Positions 10,471-19,476 of a stretch of DNA of 64,000 nucleotides are shown one piece after another. The position numbers and the translations under genes were made by a program. The stretch comes from Microbacterium sp. MM2322 (GTDB lineage: Bacteria > Actinomycetota > Actinomycetes > Actinomycetales > Microbacteriaceae), in contig NZ_OZ075067.1 in the NCBI RefSeq assembly GCF_964186585.1, positions 1,426,001-1,490,000 of the forward strand, given 5' to 3'. The notes below the pieces were generated by a model that ran no database searches, was not told where the DNA came from, and worked only from the letters and a program-made list of their open reading frames with translations. How positions within the stretch are numbered: the stretch's first letter is position 1; every line of letters begins with the position of its first letter.

Positions 10471-11494
10471 CGCCCGCGACCAGCGTCTTCCCGAAGACGA
10501 GACCGAACTCGCGGTCGAGGGCGCCCTGCGTCCCGGCTCGCTCGCGGAGTTCATCGGCCAGATGAAGGTTCGGGCGCAACTGCAGCTGTTGTTGGATGCC
10601 GCCCGCATCCAACAGCGTCCCGCTGACCACATCCTTCTCTCCGGTCCGCCCGGACTCGGCAAGACGACGCTCGCGATGATCGTCGCGCACGAGAGCGAGC
10701 GGCCCCTCCGGATGTCGAGCGGTCCCGCGATCCAGCACGCGGGGGACCTCGCCGCGCTCCTGTCGAGCCTCGTGCCGGGGGAGGTTCTCTTCATCGATGA
10801 GATCCACCGGATGGCGCGATCGGCGGAGGAGATGCTCTATCTCGCGATGGAGGATTTCCGGATCGACATCATGGTCGGCAAGGGGGCCGGTGCCACCAGC
10901 ATCCCGCTCGATCTCGCTCCGTTCACTCTCGTCGGCGCCACCACCCGTTCGGGCCTGCTGCCCAACCCGCTCCGCGACCGGTTCGGGTTCACCGCTCACC
11001 TCGAGTACTACGAGCCGAGCGAACTCGAGCAGGTCATCGCCCGCTCGGCGGTGATGCTCGACGTCGATGTGCCGGCGGCATCCCGTGCCGAGATCGCACG
11101 GCGCTCACGGGGGACACCTCGCATCGCGAACCGGCTGCTGCGCCGGGTGCGCGACTACGTCATCGTGCACGGCGGGTCGTCGACTCAGGCCTCCACGAGT
11201 GACGTGTCGGCTGCGCTGGAGCTCTACGACGTCGACGATCTCGGGCTCGACCGGCTCGACCGGGCCGTGCTCGACGCCGTGGTCCGGCGCTTCCGCGGCG
11301 GCCCTGTCGGTCTCAACACGCTCGCCGTCACCGTCGGCGAGGAGGCGGACACGATCGAGTCCGTCGTCGAGCCCTACCTCGTCCGGATTGGATTCATGGG
11401 GCGGACGCCCCGAGGTCGAGTGGCGACGCCCGAGGCCTACGCGCACCTGGGGATACCCCGTCACGACGGGGCGCTCACCCTCGATGACCTATAA
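10463..11494 (+). CDS. ruvB: Holliday junction branch-migration ATPase RuvB
   Basis: This 343-residue AAA+ motor drives branch migration with RuvA. It has Walker [10 protein letters not shown], Walker [10 protein letters not shown], sensor GATTRSGLL, and a C-terminal winged helix ending with [20 protein letters not shown]. The GTG at 10463 is chosen because it gives [13 protein letters not shown], a normal N-terminus, and overlaps ruvA by 8 nt. Its TAA stop lies inside a perfect TATAAT box that probably serves yajC. Confidence 0.97.
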   Translation: MSDARDQRLPEDETELAVEGALRPGSLAEFIGQMKVRAQLQLLLDAARIQQRPADHILLSGPPGLGKTTLAMIVAHESERPLRMSSGPAIQHAGDLAALLSSLVPGEVLFIDEIHRMARSAEEMLYLAMEDFRIDIMVGKGAGATSIPLDLAPFTLVGATTRSGLLPNPLRDRFGFTAHLEYYEPSELEQVIARSAVMLDVDVPAASRAEIARRSRGTPRIANRLLRRVRDYVIVHGGSSTQASTSDVSAALELYDVDDLGLDRLDRAVLDAVVRRFRGGPVGLNTLAVTVGEEADTIESVVEPYLVRIGFMGRTPRGRVATPEAYAHLGIPRHDGALTLDDL

Positions 11495-11495
11495 T
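11490..11495 (+). promoter_or_regulatory. yajC-secDF promoter -10 overlapping the ruvB stop
   Basis: TATAAT at 11490-11495 is a consensus -10 in a GC-rich background, and the ruvB TAA stop is its internal 11492-11494. It would start a transcript with a leader of roughly 70 nt before yajC. Confidence 0.55.
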
Positions 11496-11570
11496 CCTTG
11501 AAGGCTCCGGCCTCCCACCCTCTTCGCCGCATCGCTGCGGTGTGCCCTCCCGAAAGGCGGACCCTCGTCC

Positions 11571-12020
11571 ATGTTGCTTCTTTCCCAGCAGAACACCCAG
11601 CAGGCCACCGGAGGAAACTTCTTCATGGACTACGGCCTGCTCATCCTGCTGGCGGCTCTGCTCGTCTTCATGTTCGTCAGCTCGCGTCGTCGGACGAAGA
11701 AGATGAAGGAGCAGCAGGAGCAGAAGGCTCAGCAGATGGTTCCGGGCGTGAAGGTCCTGCTCCAGGGCGGTCTGTACGGCACCATCGTCGAGTACGACCC
11801 CACTGATCTCTCCAAGCCCGCCCACGTGGAGCTGGCCCCCGGCATGGTCGTTGAGGTCCACAGCCAGGCGATCCTCCGCATCGTCGAGGACGAGGAGCCC
11901 GTCGTCGACGAGGACGAGCAGGTCGCCGGTGACGACGTCATCGTCTCGCGCGACGAGACGATCCTCGACTCGCGTCCCGTCGACAGCACGCCCGACGCGG
12001 ACGACAAGCCCAAGGCCTGA
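11571..12020 (+). CDS. yajC: Preprotein translocase subunit YajC
   Basis: YajC is the small single-pass subunit that accompanies SecD and SecF. The membrane helix is LLILLAALLVFMFVSSRRR, followed by the YajC domain (VPGVKVLLQGGLYGTIVEY) and a long acidic tail. The call from 11571 gives 149 residues. However, GGAGG at 11610-11614 sits 10 nt before an internal ATG at 11625 (MDYGLLIL), which would give 131 residues and put the helix at the very N-terminus, as usual for the family. That downstream start is a serious alternative. Confidence 0.9.
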   Translation: MLLLSQQNTQQATGGNFFMDYGLLILLAALLVFMFVSSRRRTKKMKEQQEQKAQQMVPGVKVLLQGGLYGTIVEYDPTDLSKPAHVELAPGMVVEVHSQAILRIVEDEEPVVDEDEQVAGDDVIVSRDETILDSRPVDSTPDADDKPKA

Positions 12021-12059
12021 TCTCCTCCGCTTCGGCGGTCCCTGAAGAAAGTTCCCTCC

Positions 12060-13775
12060 GTGGCTTCATCCACCCCCGTCCGCCGCGCCTGGCGCGCACT
12101 CATCGGACTCCTCGCCCTGACCGCCGTCCTCTTCGGGGTGAACGCTGCGGGCGTCATCCTCTTCGAGAAGAGTTCGTGGGTGCCCGAGTTGGCGCTCGAC
12201 CTCCAGGGCGGCACGCAGATCATCCTGCAGGCGCAGACCCGGGAGGGCGCTCAGCCCACAGCGGATCAGATGCAGCAGGCGGTCTCGATCATCCGTCAGC
12301 GCGTGGATGCCTCGGGTGTCGGCGAGACCGACATCACGACGCAGGCGGGCAACCAGATCGTGGTGCAGCTTCCGGGCATCGCCGACGAGGAGACGCGCGA
12401 CCGCATCGGCCGTTCGGCGCAGATGCAGCTGCGGGCCGTCCTTTACACGGCGGCCCCGAGCAACACGTTCGTCGGTGACGACGGCAAGCAGACGCCGTAC
12501 CCAACTCCCGGTCCGTCCCTCAACGCGACCCCGACGCCGGCGCCCACGAACGGCAGCGACCCGGCGTGGGCCACGGAAGAGCTGCAGGCGCAGTTCCTGG
12601 CCTACGACTGCGCGAAGCCCGCGAACGATCCGGCGCAGGAGCCGGCCGACAAGCCGCTCATCACGTGCGAGTCGAACGGTTCGGCGAAGTACCTCCTGGG
12701 ACCGGTGGAACTCACCGGCTCTGCGATCTCCGACGCGACCAACGGACTCAACTCGCAGAACGGTCAGTGGGCCGTGAACATCGTCTTCAACGGTGCCGGC
12801 ACCAAGACCTTCGGAGACATCAGCCAGCGACTGTTCAACCTGCAGTCGCCGCAGAACCAGTTCGCCTTCGTCCTCGATGGCGAAGTCATCTCGGCTCCCT
12901 CCATGAACGCCGTCATCACCGACGGAAAGCCGCAGATCACTGGAAACTTCGATCAGGACACGTCCAAGACGCTCGCGGATCAGCTGAAGTACGGCGCCCT
13001 GCCGCTGAGCTTCGAGGTCCAGAGCAGCAACTCGATCTCCGCGACGCTCGGATCGCAGCAGCTCCTCATCGGTCTCGTCGCCGGGCTCATCGGTCTGGCG
13101 CTCGTCGCGATCTACTCGCTGACCGTCTACCGGGCCCTGGGTTCGGTCATCATCGCCTCGCTCGCGGTGATGGGCGTCCTGACCTACATCACCCTCTGCA
13201 TCCTCGCGTGGCGAATGGGCTTCCGGCTCTCGCTGGCCGGTGTGGCCGGCCTCATCGTGACGATCGGCTTCACGGCCGACTCGTTCATCGTGTACTTCGA
13301 GCGCATCAGGGATGAACTCCGCGACGGCAAGTCGATCACCGGTGCCGTCGAAGACGGCTGGGATCGCGCCAAGCGCACGATCTACATCTCGAAGTCGATC
13401 AACATCCTCGCCGCCGTCGTGCTGTACATCCTGGCCGACTCGACGGTGAAGGGCTTCGCCTTCACGCTGGGTCTGACCACCGTCATCGACGTGCTGATCT
13501 TCGTGCTGTTCACGCACCCGGTGATGCAGCTCCTGGCGCGCACGTCGTTCTTCGGCGGCGGACATCCGCTCTCGGGGCTCGACCCGACCGCGCTCGGCGC
13601 CGTCTACCGGGGCCGTGCGCAGTTCCGTGCGCCCGTCGCAGCCGGCGGCAAGTCGCAGGCGGAGAAGCGCTCGGCGCGATCCCGCAGCGAAGCGGTACGC
13701 CGACAGACCATCGCAGAGCGGAAGCTCGCGGAGCAGAGCGGCGATAGTCGCTCGGCAGGGGAGGGGAACGACTGA
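12060..13775 (+). CDS. secD: Protein translocase subunit SecD
   Basis: SecD couples proton motive force to late steps of protein export with SecF. The 571-residue protein has an N-terminal membrane helix, the DLQGGTQIILQ motif that starts the periplasmic P1 domain, and five C-terminal helices including GFTADSFIVYFERIRDE. Between about residues 140 and 215 is a Pro/Thr-rich insertion with two well separated cysteines, typical of actinobacterial SecD and probably outside the membrane. A charged cytoplasmic tail (residues 520-571) is also longer than in E. coli. secF follows with a 1-nt overlap. Confidence 0.95.
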   Translation: MASSTPVRRAWRALIGLLALTAVLFGVNAAGVILFEKSSWVPELALDLQGGTQIILQAQTREGAQPTADQMQQAVSIIRQRVDASGVGETDITTQAGNQIVVQLPGIADEETRDRIGRSAQMQLRAVLYTAAPSNTFVGDDGKQTPYPTPGPSLNATPTPAPTNGSDPAWATEELQAQFLAYDCAKPANDPAQEPADKPLITCESNGSAKYLLGPVELTGSAISDATNGLNSQNGQWAVNIVFNGAGTKTFGDISQRLFNLQSPQNQFAFVLDGEVISAPSMNAVITDGKPQITGNFDQDTSKTLADQLKYGALPLSFEVQSSNSISATLGSQQLLIGLVAGLIGLALVAIYSLTVYRALGSVIIASLAVMGVLTYITLCILAWRMGFRLSLAGVAGLIVTIGFTADSFIVYFERIRDELRDGKSITGAVEDGWDRAKRTIYISKSINILAAVVLYILADSTVKGFAFTLGLTTVIDVLIFVLFTHPVMQLLARTSFFGGGHPLSGLDPTALGAVYRGRAQFRAPVAAGGKSQAEKRSARSRSEAVRRQTIAERKLAEQSGDSRSAGEGND

Positions 13776-14764
13776 TGCGTTCCATGAGTGATTTCGGTAA
13801 CGACCTCTACACGGGCAAGGTCTCCTTCCCGTTCGTCGGCCGCCGCCGTCTCTGGTTCCTGATCGCGGCGATCCTCGTGATCGGTTCGGCGCTCGTGCCG
13901 GTCTTCCGTCCGGTCCAGTTCTCGATCGAGTTCACCGGCGGATCGCAGTTCACCGTGAACGACGTCGCCAAGCCCGACCAGTTGCTGGCGACCAAGGCGG
14001 TCCAGTCGGTCGTCCCGGATGCCGCGCCGCGCGTCACGACGGTCGGCGACGACAGCCTCCGCATCCAGACCGACCAGATGGGTGAGATCGAGACCCGCGA
14101 GGTCACCTCGGCTCTCGTCGAGGCGTACGGGGTGTCGGACAAGAGCGTCAGCTCGTCGTTCATCGGGCCGAGCTGGGGGGAGAGCGTGACCCGTCAGTCG
14201 TTGTGGGGTCTGGCGATCTTCCTCGTTCTGACGTTCCTCATTCTGGCGCTCTACTTCCGCACCTGGAAGATGTCCGTCGCGGCGATGATCGGCCTTGTCG
14301 ACGTGCTCGTGGTGACGGTCGGCGTGTACGCGCTGTTCGGGTTCGAGATCTCTCCTGCCGCCGTCATCGGCTTCCTGACGATCCTGTCGTACTCGCTTTA
14401 CGACACCACGGTCGTGTTCGACAAGATCAGAGAGAACACGTACGAGGACGGGGAGAAATCCGGTCGCACCTTCGGGGAGTCGGTCAATCTCGCGGTGAAC
14501 CAGACCCTCGTCCGGTCGATCAACACCACCGTCGTCGCGGTGCTCCCGACGGGTGCCATTCTCTTCATCGGCGCCCTGTGGCTCGGTGCGCAGACGCTGA
14601 CCGACATCTCACTCTCGATCTTCGTGGGAACGATCGTCGCGGCCTACTCGACGCTCTTCGTTGCTGCTCCGCTGTACTCGCTTCTCCGCGAGAACGAGAA
14701 CGGCCTCAAGACGCGCGACCAGCGGGTTGTCGAGGCCCGCTCGGCTGCTGTCGCCGCGGTCTGA
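13775..14764 (+). CDS. secF: Protein translocase subunit SecF
   Basis: The 329-residue partner of SecD begins MRSMSDFGNDLYTGK; the second Met (13784) is an equally good start. It has a first membrane helix, a periplasmic P4-like domain opening with FSIEFTGGSQF, and five further helices including FLTILSYSLYDTTVVFDKIRENT, the SecF counterpart of the SecD proton-path motif. The start overlaps the secD stop by one base (TGATG). Confidence 0.96.
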   Translation: MRSMSDFGNDLYTGKVSFPFVGRRRLWFLIAAILVIGSALVPVFRPVQFSIEFTGGSQFTVNDVAKPDQLLATKAVQSVVPDAAPRVTTVGDDSLRIQTDQMGEIETREVTSALVEAYGVSDKSVSSSFIGPSWGESVTRQSLWGLAIFLVLTFLILALYFRTWKMSVAAMIGLVDVLVVTVGVYALFGFEISPAAVIGFLTILSYSLYDTTVVFDKIRENTYEDGEKSGRTFGESVNLAVNQTLVRSINTTVVAVLPTGAILFIGALWLGAQTLTDISLSIFVGTIVAAYSTLFVAAPLYSLLRENENGLKTRDQRVVEARSAAVAAV

Positions 14765-14782
14765 GCGGGATGTGCGCGGGCG

Positions 14783-14826
14783 TAGGATTGACCTCCAGCT
14801 CCACGCGCTGGCGCACTGACGGGAGG
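14783..14826 (+). promoter_or_regulatory. Likely rel promoter -10 and ribosome binding site
   Basis: TAGGAT at 14783-14788 matches the local -10 pattern, and GGGAGG at 14821-14826 lies 7 nt before the rel ATG at 14834. This suggests rel is transcribed with a short leader independently of secDF. Confidence 0.4.
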
Positions 14827-14833
14827 CGATCGC

Positions 14834-17101
14834 ATGGCTGAAGCGGTCACACCGACAGGCGCCGCAACGGGCGGACAGTCACTCCGGCGACTCGTTCCTC
14901 GCATCTTCTCGCGGGCGCCTTCGCGCGACGCCCTCGAAGAGCTCATGCGGACGGTGCGGATGCACCACCCCAAGGGCGACATCGCCGTCGTCGAGCGGGC
15001 ATACCGGACGGCCGCCAAGGCTCACGCGTCGCAGAAGCGACAGAGCGGTGAGCCGTACATCACGCACCCGCTCGCCGTCGCTCAGATCCTCGCGGAGCTC
15101 GGACTGGGACCGCGCGCGATCGCCGCGGCGCTCCTGCACGACACCGTCGAGGACACGGACTATTCGCTCGATCAGCTGACTGCGGACTTCGGCGACGAGG
15201 TCGCGATGCTCGTCGACGGCGTCACCAAGCTCGACAAGGTCAAGTACGGTGACGCCGCCCAGGCCGAGACCGTCCGCAAGATGATCGTCGCGATGTCCAA
15301 GGACATCCGCGTCCTGCTCATCAAGCTGGCCGATCGCTTGCACAACGCGCGCACGTGGGGCTTCGTTCCGCCGGAGAAAGCGGCGAAGAAAGCTCGTGAG
15401 ACTCTCGAGATCTACGCGCCGCTGGCTCATCGGCTCGGCATCCAGACCGCGAAGAGCGAGCTCGAGGATCTCTCCTTCGCCGTACTGCACCCGAAGCTGT
15501 ACGCAGAGATCGATTCGCTGGTGAAGCAGCGCACACCGCAGCGCGAGCAATACGTGCACACGGTCATCGACGCCGTCGAGTCCGACCTCCGCGATCTGCG
15601 GATTCGCGGCCGGGTCATGGGCAGGCCGAAGCAGCTGTACTCGGTGTACCAGAAGATGGTCCTCCGGGGGCGCGAGTTCGACGACATCTACGACCTCATC
15701 GGCATCCGCATCATGGTCGGCACCGTCCGCGATTGCTACGCCGTGCTGGGGTCGATCCACGCGCGGTGGACCCCGATCCCCGGTCGGTTCAAGGATTACA
15801 TCGCGACGCCGAAGTTCAACCTGTACCAGTCGCTCCACACAACCGTGATCGGGCCCGGCGGTCGGACCGTCGAGATCCAGATCCGCACCCACGAGATGCA
15901 CCAGCAGGCCGAGTACGGCGTGGCGGCGCACTGGAAGTACAAGGAGCAGATCGCCGGCGGCAAGCTCGAATCGAAGGCCGTGGATCAGGACATGGCGTGG
16001 CTCGCGCACATCTCCGACTGGCAGGCCGAGACCGCTGATCCCGGCGAGTTCCTCGACTCCCTCCGCTTCGAGATCGGTGCGAAAGAGGTCTACGTCTTCA
16101 CGCCGAAGGGGCGCGTCGTCGGCCTTCCGGCGGGCGCGACTCCGGTCGATTTCGCATATGCCGTCCACACCGAGATCGGCCACCGGACGATGGGTGCGAA
16201 GGTCAACGGCAGGCTCGTCCCGCTCGAGTCCGAACTGCATTCGGGTGACGTCGTCGAGGTGTTCACCTCGAAGAATCCGGATGCCGGGCCGAGCCAAGAC
16301 TGGCTGGCTTTCGTCAAGAGCACCCGGGCGCGCAACAAGATCCGCGGCTGGTTCACGAAGGAACGCCGTGACGAGGCTGTCGAGCAGGGCAAAGATGCCA
16401 TCGCCCGCGCCATGCGCCGACAGAACCTGCCGCTGCAGCGGTTGATGAACCAGGACTCCTTCACCGCCGTGGCGAACCAGCTGCGCTACGAGGACGTCAC
16501 CGCCCTGTACGCCGCCGTCGGCGAGGGGCACGTCTCGACGCAGTCGGTGATCGAGAAGGTCACTGCTCTCGTGCGCTCCGAGGAGGAGGAGACCTCCACC
16601 GGTCCGATCGATCTGCCGTCGGTCGGGCGGTCGAAGGCGCCGCGCGGCGGAGACTCGGGCGTTCTCGTCCGTGGTGCTCCCGACATCCTCGTCAAACTCG
16701 CCAAGTGCTGCACGCCGGTCCCGGGGGACGAGATCGTCGGATTCGTGACCCGCGGCAGCGGAGTGTCGGTGCACCGCGCAGACTGCACGAACGTGGGAAG
16801 TCTCAGAGATCAGCCGGACCGTCTCATCGATGTGTCCTGGGCGCCGACGTCCAAGAGCGTCTTCCTCGTGCACATCCAGGTGGAAGCTCTGGACCGTGCG
16901 GGTCTGCTCAGCGACATCACGCGGGTCCTCAGCGAGCATCACGTGAACATCCTGTCGGCATCCGTGCAGACGACGAACGATCGTCTCGCCCTCAGCCGGT
17001 ACGTCTTCGAGATGGGGGACACCGTCCACCTCGACCGCGTGCTGAACGCGGTTCGCCGGATCGACGCGGTGTACGACGTCTACCGCGTCACGTCGTCCTG
17101 A
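14834..17101 (+). CDS. rel: Bifunctional (p)ppGpp synthetase/hydrolase Rel
   Basis: This 755-residue RSH enzyme makes and degrades the stringent-response alarmone. The N-terminal HD domain is intact ([16 protein letters not shown]), so hydrolase activity is expected. The synthetase domain has [19 protein letters not shown] with the RxKD form typical of bifunctional enzymes. A TGS domain starts at [13 protein letters not shown], then a conserved-cysteine region ([15 protein letters not shown]) and a C-terminal ACT domain. It is the single long Rel expected in actinobacteria. Its last 22 nt overlap the 3' end of the opposite-strand gene at 17080. Confidence 0.97.
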   Translation: MAEAVTPTGAATGGQSLRRLVPRIFSRAPSRDALEELMRTVRMHHPKGDIAVVERAYRTAAKAHASQKRQSGEPYITHPLAVAQILAELGLGPRAIAAALLHDTVEDTDYSLDQLTADFGDEVAMLVDGVTKLDKVKYGDAAQAETVRKMIVAMSKDIRVLLIKLADRLHNARTWGFVPPEKAAKKARETLEIYAPLAHRLGIQTAKSELEDLSFAVLHPKLYAEIDSLVKQRTPQREQYVHTVIDAVESDLRDLRIRGRVMGRPKQLYSVYQKMVLRGREFDDIYDLIGIRIMVGTVRDCYAVLGSIHARWTPIPGRFKDYIATPKFNLYQSLHTTVIGPGGRTVEIQIRTHEMHQQAEYGVAAHWKYKEQIAGGKLESKAVDQDMAWLAHISDWQAETADPGEFLDSLRFEIGAKEVYVFTPKGRVVGLPAGATPVDFAYAVHTEIGHRTMGAKVNGRLVPLESELHSGDVVEVFTSKNPDAGPSQDWLAFVKSTRARNKIRGWFTKERRDEAVEQGKDAIARAMRRQNLPLQRLMNQDSFTAVANQLRYEDVTALYAAVGEGHVSTQSVIEKVTALVRSEEEETSTGPIDLPSVGRSKAPRGGDSGVLVRGAPDILVKLAKCCTPVPGDEIVGFVTRGSGVSVHRADCTNVGSLRDQPDRLIDVSWAPTSKSVFLVHIQVEALDRAGLLSDITRVLSEHHVNILSASVQTTNDRLALSRYVFEMGDTVHLDRVLNAVRRIDAVYDVYRVTSS

Positions 17102-17631
17102 CGTCGTCGAAGCTCGGCGGTTGCCGCGCGCTTGTGGTGGACGGGGCCGGCCCGGTCCACCCACACCAGCGCGGCATCCAGCAGGTCCGGCTGCCATGCG
17201 AGCATGTCGTCCACGAGATGCGAAGGCGCGGCATCCGCTATCGCTTCTCGAACGAGGTCGACGAGGGTCCGAACGGGTGTCGTCACCGCGACGCCGCTGA
17301 TGATCATGACGTCGTCCGAGGGAAGAGCGACGTCGCGGAAGCGGATGCGGGCGTCCACAGGAAAGGCTGCTCGTCTCCTTCCCGCTCGCTGAAGGCTGTG
17401 CACGAGCGGCGGATCGGGGATCGCGCCGTGCACCCAGGCGGCACTTGCATGGGTGACCGCTCGATGAATCCCGGCGACCGAGCGGAATGACGCCGCCCGG
17501 AGCTCGCGGGTCTCGACGGCATCCGCAGGCATGAAAGCCTCGCCGATCTCGACCAGGTCGCCGTCCAGCCGAGCGGCCGTCAGCTCCGCAGTAGAGAGTC
17601 GGTCATCGGCGAAGTAGAGGAACGGCCACAT
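17080..17631 (-). CDS. AbiEi-like winged-helix protein, solitary
   Basis: This 183-residue protein has an N-terminal segment like a winged helix ([25 protein letters not shown]), a middle [10 protein letters not shown] motif, and a C-terminal [17 protein letters not shown] motif. That order resembles AbiEi-type antitoxins of type IV toxin-antitoxin systems, which are common as orphans in actinobacteria. No AbiEii-type nucleotidyltransferase toxin is adjacent. An in-frame GTG at 17649 would add six residues; the ATG at 17631 is preferred because a CAGACT box lies 6 nt upstream of it. Its 3' end overlaps rel tail-to-tail by 22 nt. The family call is tentative. Confidence 0.6.
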   Translation of the reverse strand: MWPFLYFADDRLSTAELTAARLDGDLVEIGEAFMPADAVETRELRAASFRSVAGIHRAVTHASAAWVHGAIPDPPLVHSLQRAGRRRAAFPVDARIRFRDVALPSDDVMIISGVAVTTPVRTLVDLVREAIADAAPSHLVDDMLAWQPDLLDAALVWVDRAGPVHHKRAATAELRRRQDDVTR

Positions 17632-17658
17632 GAGGGCAGTCTGCGACACCGAACGCGA

Positions 17659-17702
17659 CCGCGCGCCGCGTCAGCCCACTCTGTGGACAACGCGACGCGC
17701 GG
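17659..17702 (-). terminator. Hairpin downstream of the DUF349 gene
   Basis: CCGCGCG-C-CGCGT (17659-17671) pairs with ACGCG-A-CGCGCGG (17690-17702), giving twelve base pairs with one mismatch and an 18-nt loop. It lies 22 nt beyond the stop of the minus-strand DUF349 gene. No strong T-run follows, so the terminator function is inferred from position and stability. Confidence 0.4.
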
Positions 17703-17723
17703 AGGGTCGTGCGAGTGGACCGC

Positions 17724-18977
17724 TCAGCCGCCGAGCGCTCGGAGCCAGCTCTTTCGGGCTTCGAGGGCGTCCTTCGCCTTCGCGATCGCCGACGCGTCCT
17801 TCGTTGCCTCGGCTGCGGTCAGTTCGTCCTCGAGCTTCGTGATGGCGTCCTGAAGCTGGCTGGTCATGTCGTTCTGACGAGCCTTCGTCTCGGGGTTGTT
17901 GCGCTTCCAGTCCTCGTCCTCGCGGGCCTTGAGGGCGGTCTCGACCTTGCGGAGCTGGTCGTCGAGCCCACGCTCGGTGTCGCGGGGGAAGACGCGGCCG
18001 ATCTCATCCCAGCGGCGCTGGATGTTCGTCAGGAGGGAGCGCGCCTTGGCGTTGTCCTTCTCCTTCGCCACACCGGCAGCCTCTTCGAGGAGTGCGCGCT
18101 TGGCGTCGATCTTGTCCTTGGATGCCTCGACATCCGCGCTCTCACGTTCAGTGCGCGCACCGTAGAGAACGTCTCCGGCCGCCTTGAAACGCGCCCAGAG
18201 AGCGTCGTCGGCCTTCTTGCCGGCGCGACCCGCGGACTTCCACTGGTCGAGCAGAGTCCGGTACGACGCGATCCCGTCCTCACCCTGGGGGGCGAGGGCT
18301 TCGGCACGCTCGACGAGACGAGTCTTGGCGTCGCGGGCGGCCTTGTGCTGATCGTCCAGGGTCGAGTAGAACTCGCGACGGTTCTTGTCGATGATGGCCC
18401 GCGCGTCGCGGAATCGCTTCCACAACTGCTGCCCGACGGCCTTCGGGAGGCGAGGTCCGTTGCTCTGGTGCTCCTGCCAGCGGGTGAACAGTGCCGCGAC
18501 ATCCGCCGTGGCCTGCTTCCACTGGATGGAACGGGGATCCTTGGCGGCGATCGCCTCGATCTCGGCGACGATGACCTCGCGCTCGGCGACCGCGGCATCC
18601 ACGGCTGCGCGCTGTGCCTGCGCCTCTTCGGCGCTCGCTTCGGACAGGGCAGCCTCGAGAGTCGTGACCCGCGCTTCCAGAGACGCCAGGTCGCCCACGG
18701 CGGCAGCACCCGTCAGACGCTCGCGGATGGTCCGGGCGGTGCCGCGCAGATCGGATGCGGAGGCGCCGCCGCGGCGGTGACGCACCTCGAGGAGCGACAC
18801 CTCGGAGGCGAGGTCGGCGTACTTGCGCTCGAAGTAGGCGAGTGCCTCTTCAGGAGTGCCGTCGGGGTATTGGCCGACGACACGCCACTCTTCGCCCTCG
18901 CGGACGGAAACGGTGCCGTCGTCGTCGACGCGGCCCCACGGCTGGGTCTCGGCGGATTCGGGGGTGGCGGAACTCAC
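17724..18977 (-). CDS. DUF349 domain-containing protein
   Basis: The 417-residue, strongly helical and charged protein has repeated segments of the DUF349 type (for example WKSAGRAGKKADDALWARFKAA, WQEHQSNGPRLPKAVGQQLWKRFRDAR and RRWDEIGRVFPRDTERGLDDQLRKVE). The N-terminal 60 residues read WGRVDDDGTVSVREGEEWRVVGQ, as in actinobacterial members. Function is unknown for this group. GTG at 18977 is preferred over the in-frame GTG at 18986 because GAGG lies about 8 nt upstream of it. A -10 box for this gene is at 19031-19036. Confidence 0.9.
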   Translation of the reverse strand: MSSATPESAETQPWGRVDDDGTVSVREGEEWRVVGQYPDGTPEEALAYFERKYADLASEVSLLEVRHRRGGASASDLRGTARTIRERLTGAAAVGDLASLEARVTTLEAALSEASAEEAQAQRAAVDAAVAEREVIVAEIEAIAAKDPRSIQWKQATADVAALFTRWQEHQSNGPRLPKAVGQQLWKRFRDARAIIDKNRREFYSTLDDQHKAARDAKTRLVERAEALAPQGEDGIASYRTLLDQWKSAGRAGKKADDALWARFKAAGDVLYGARTERESADVEASKDKIDAKRALLEEAAGVAKEKDNAKARSLLTNIQRRWDEIGRVFPRDTERGLDDQLRKVETALKAREDEDWKRNNPETKARQNDMTSQLQDAITKLEDELTAAEATKDASAIAKAKDALEARKSWLRALGG

Positions 18978-19030
18978 GGGGGTCACCTCGTCGGCGGCAT
19001 GCGCCGCATGGGGGGTCGGATTAGTGACTC

Positions 19031-19036
19031 AGCCTA
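19031..19036 (-). promoter_or_regulatory. Likely DUF349 gene promoter -10
   Basis: Read on the minus strand, 19036-19031 is TAGGCT, matching the -10 boxes found elsewhere in this window, about 55 nt before the DUF349 start codon. Confidence 0.35.
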
Positions 19037-19047
19037 GTACGCGGCGG

Positions 19048-19350
19048 TCACGGGGTCGGGGTCGGCGACGGCGAGGTCGACGGGCTGGGGGAGGGAGTCG
19101 GCGCCCCGCTCGTGCTGGGCGCCGGAGTGGGGGACGGCGCCGGGCCGGGAGTGCCGGGGCCGACCGTGTAATAGGCGACCTGTCCGCCGAGGATCGCGAG
19201 GAGGAGCACCCCACCAGCCACACCGGCGATGATGTTGTCCCGACGACGCCGGGTGATCACGGCGGCGTGAAAACGGCGTCGTGCCTCGTAGACGCGGGCG
19301 CGCTCGCGCTCCTGTGCGCTGTCGCGCCCCTTGTTTCTGCCCGCTGCCAC
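19048..19350 (-). CDS. Small membrane protein resembling a cyclophilin N-terminus without its PPIase domain
   Basis: The 100-residue protein has a basic cytoplasmic head (ERERARVYEARRRFHAAVITRRRRDN), one membrane helix (about 39-61) and an extracellular Pro/Ser/Thr tail (66-100) made almost only of TP/SP units. The head-plus-helix layout ending in VAYYTVGPGTPGP closely resembles the N-terminus of membrane-anchored peptidylprolyl isomerases found at this position, near rel, in related actinobacteria, but translation stops before any cyclophilin domain. The GTG at 19350 has GGAAGGA 6 nt upstream. It is divergent from rarA. Whether it is a degraded gene or a functional short protein is unresolved. 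Confidence 0.75.
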   Translation of the reverse strand: MAAGRNKGRDSAQERERARVYEARRRFHAAVITRRRRDNIIAGVAGGVLLLAILGGQVAYYTVGPGTPGPAPSPTPAPSTSGAPTPSPSPSTSPSPTPTP

Positions 19351-19464
19351 GGCGATCCTTCCGTCGAGGCTGAGCGTGAGCGCAGCCTCCTGCAGATTAT
19401 TCGGCCCTCGTCGCGGAGACAAAACCCCGCATCGCGACGGGGCCGGGATGTCGGTGGGGGCGAT

Positions 19465-19476
19465 TAGCCTGGACGG
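19465..19476 (+). promoter_or_regulatory. Leaderless rarA promoter -10
   Basis: TAGCCT at 19465-19470 is followed by 6 nt and the rarA ATG at 19477. No ribosome binding site is present, consistent with a leaderless transcript. The remaining part of the 126-bp divergent gap holds only a short inverted repeat around CGTCGCG/CGCGACG. Confidence 0.5.

Noticed and set aside
14879..17197. Antisense ORF opposite rel
   Set aside because: A shadow of rel codon bias; the N-terminal part is low-complexity and no family is recognisable.
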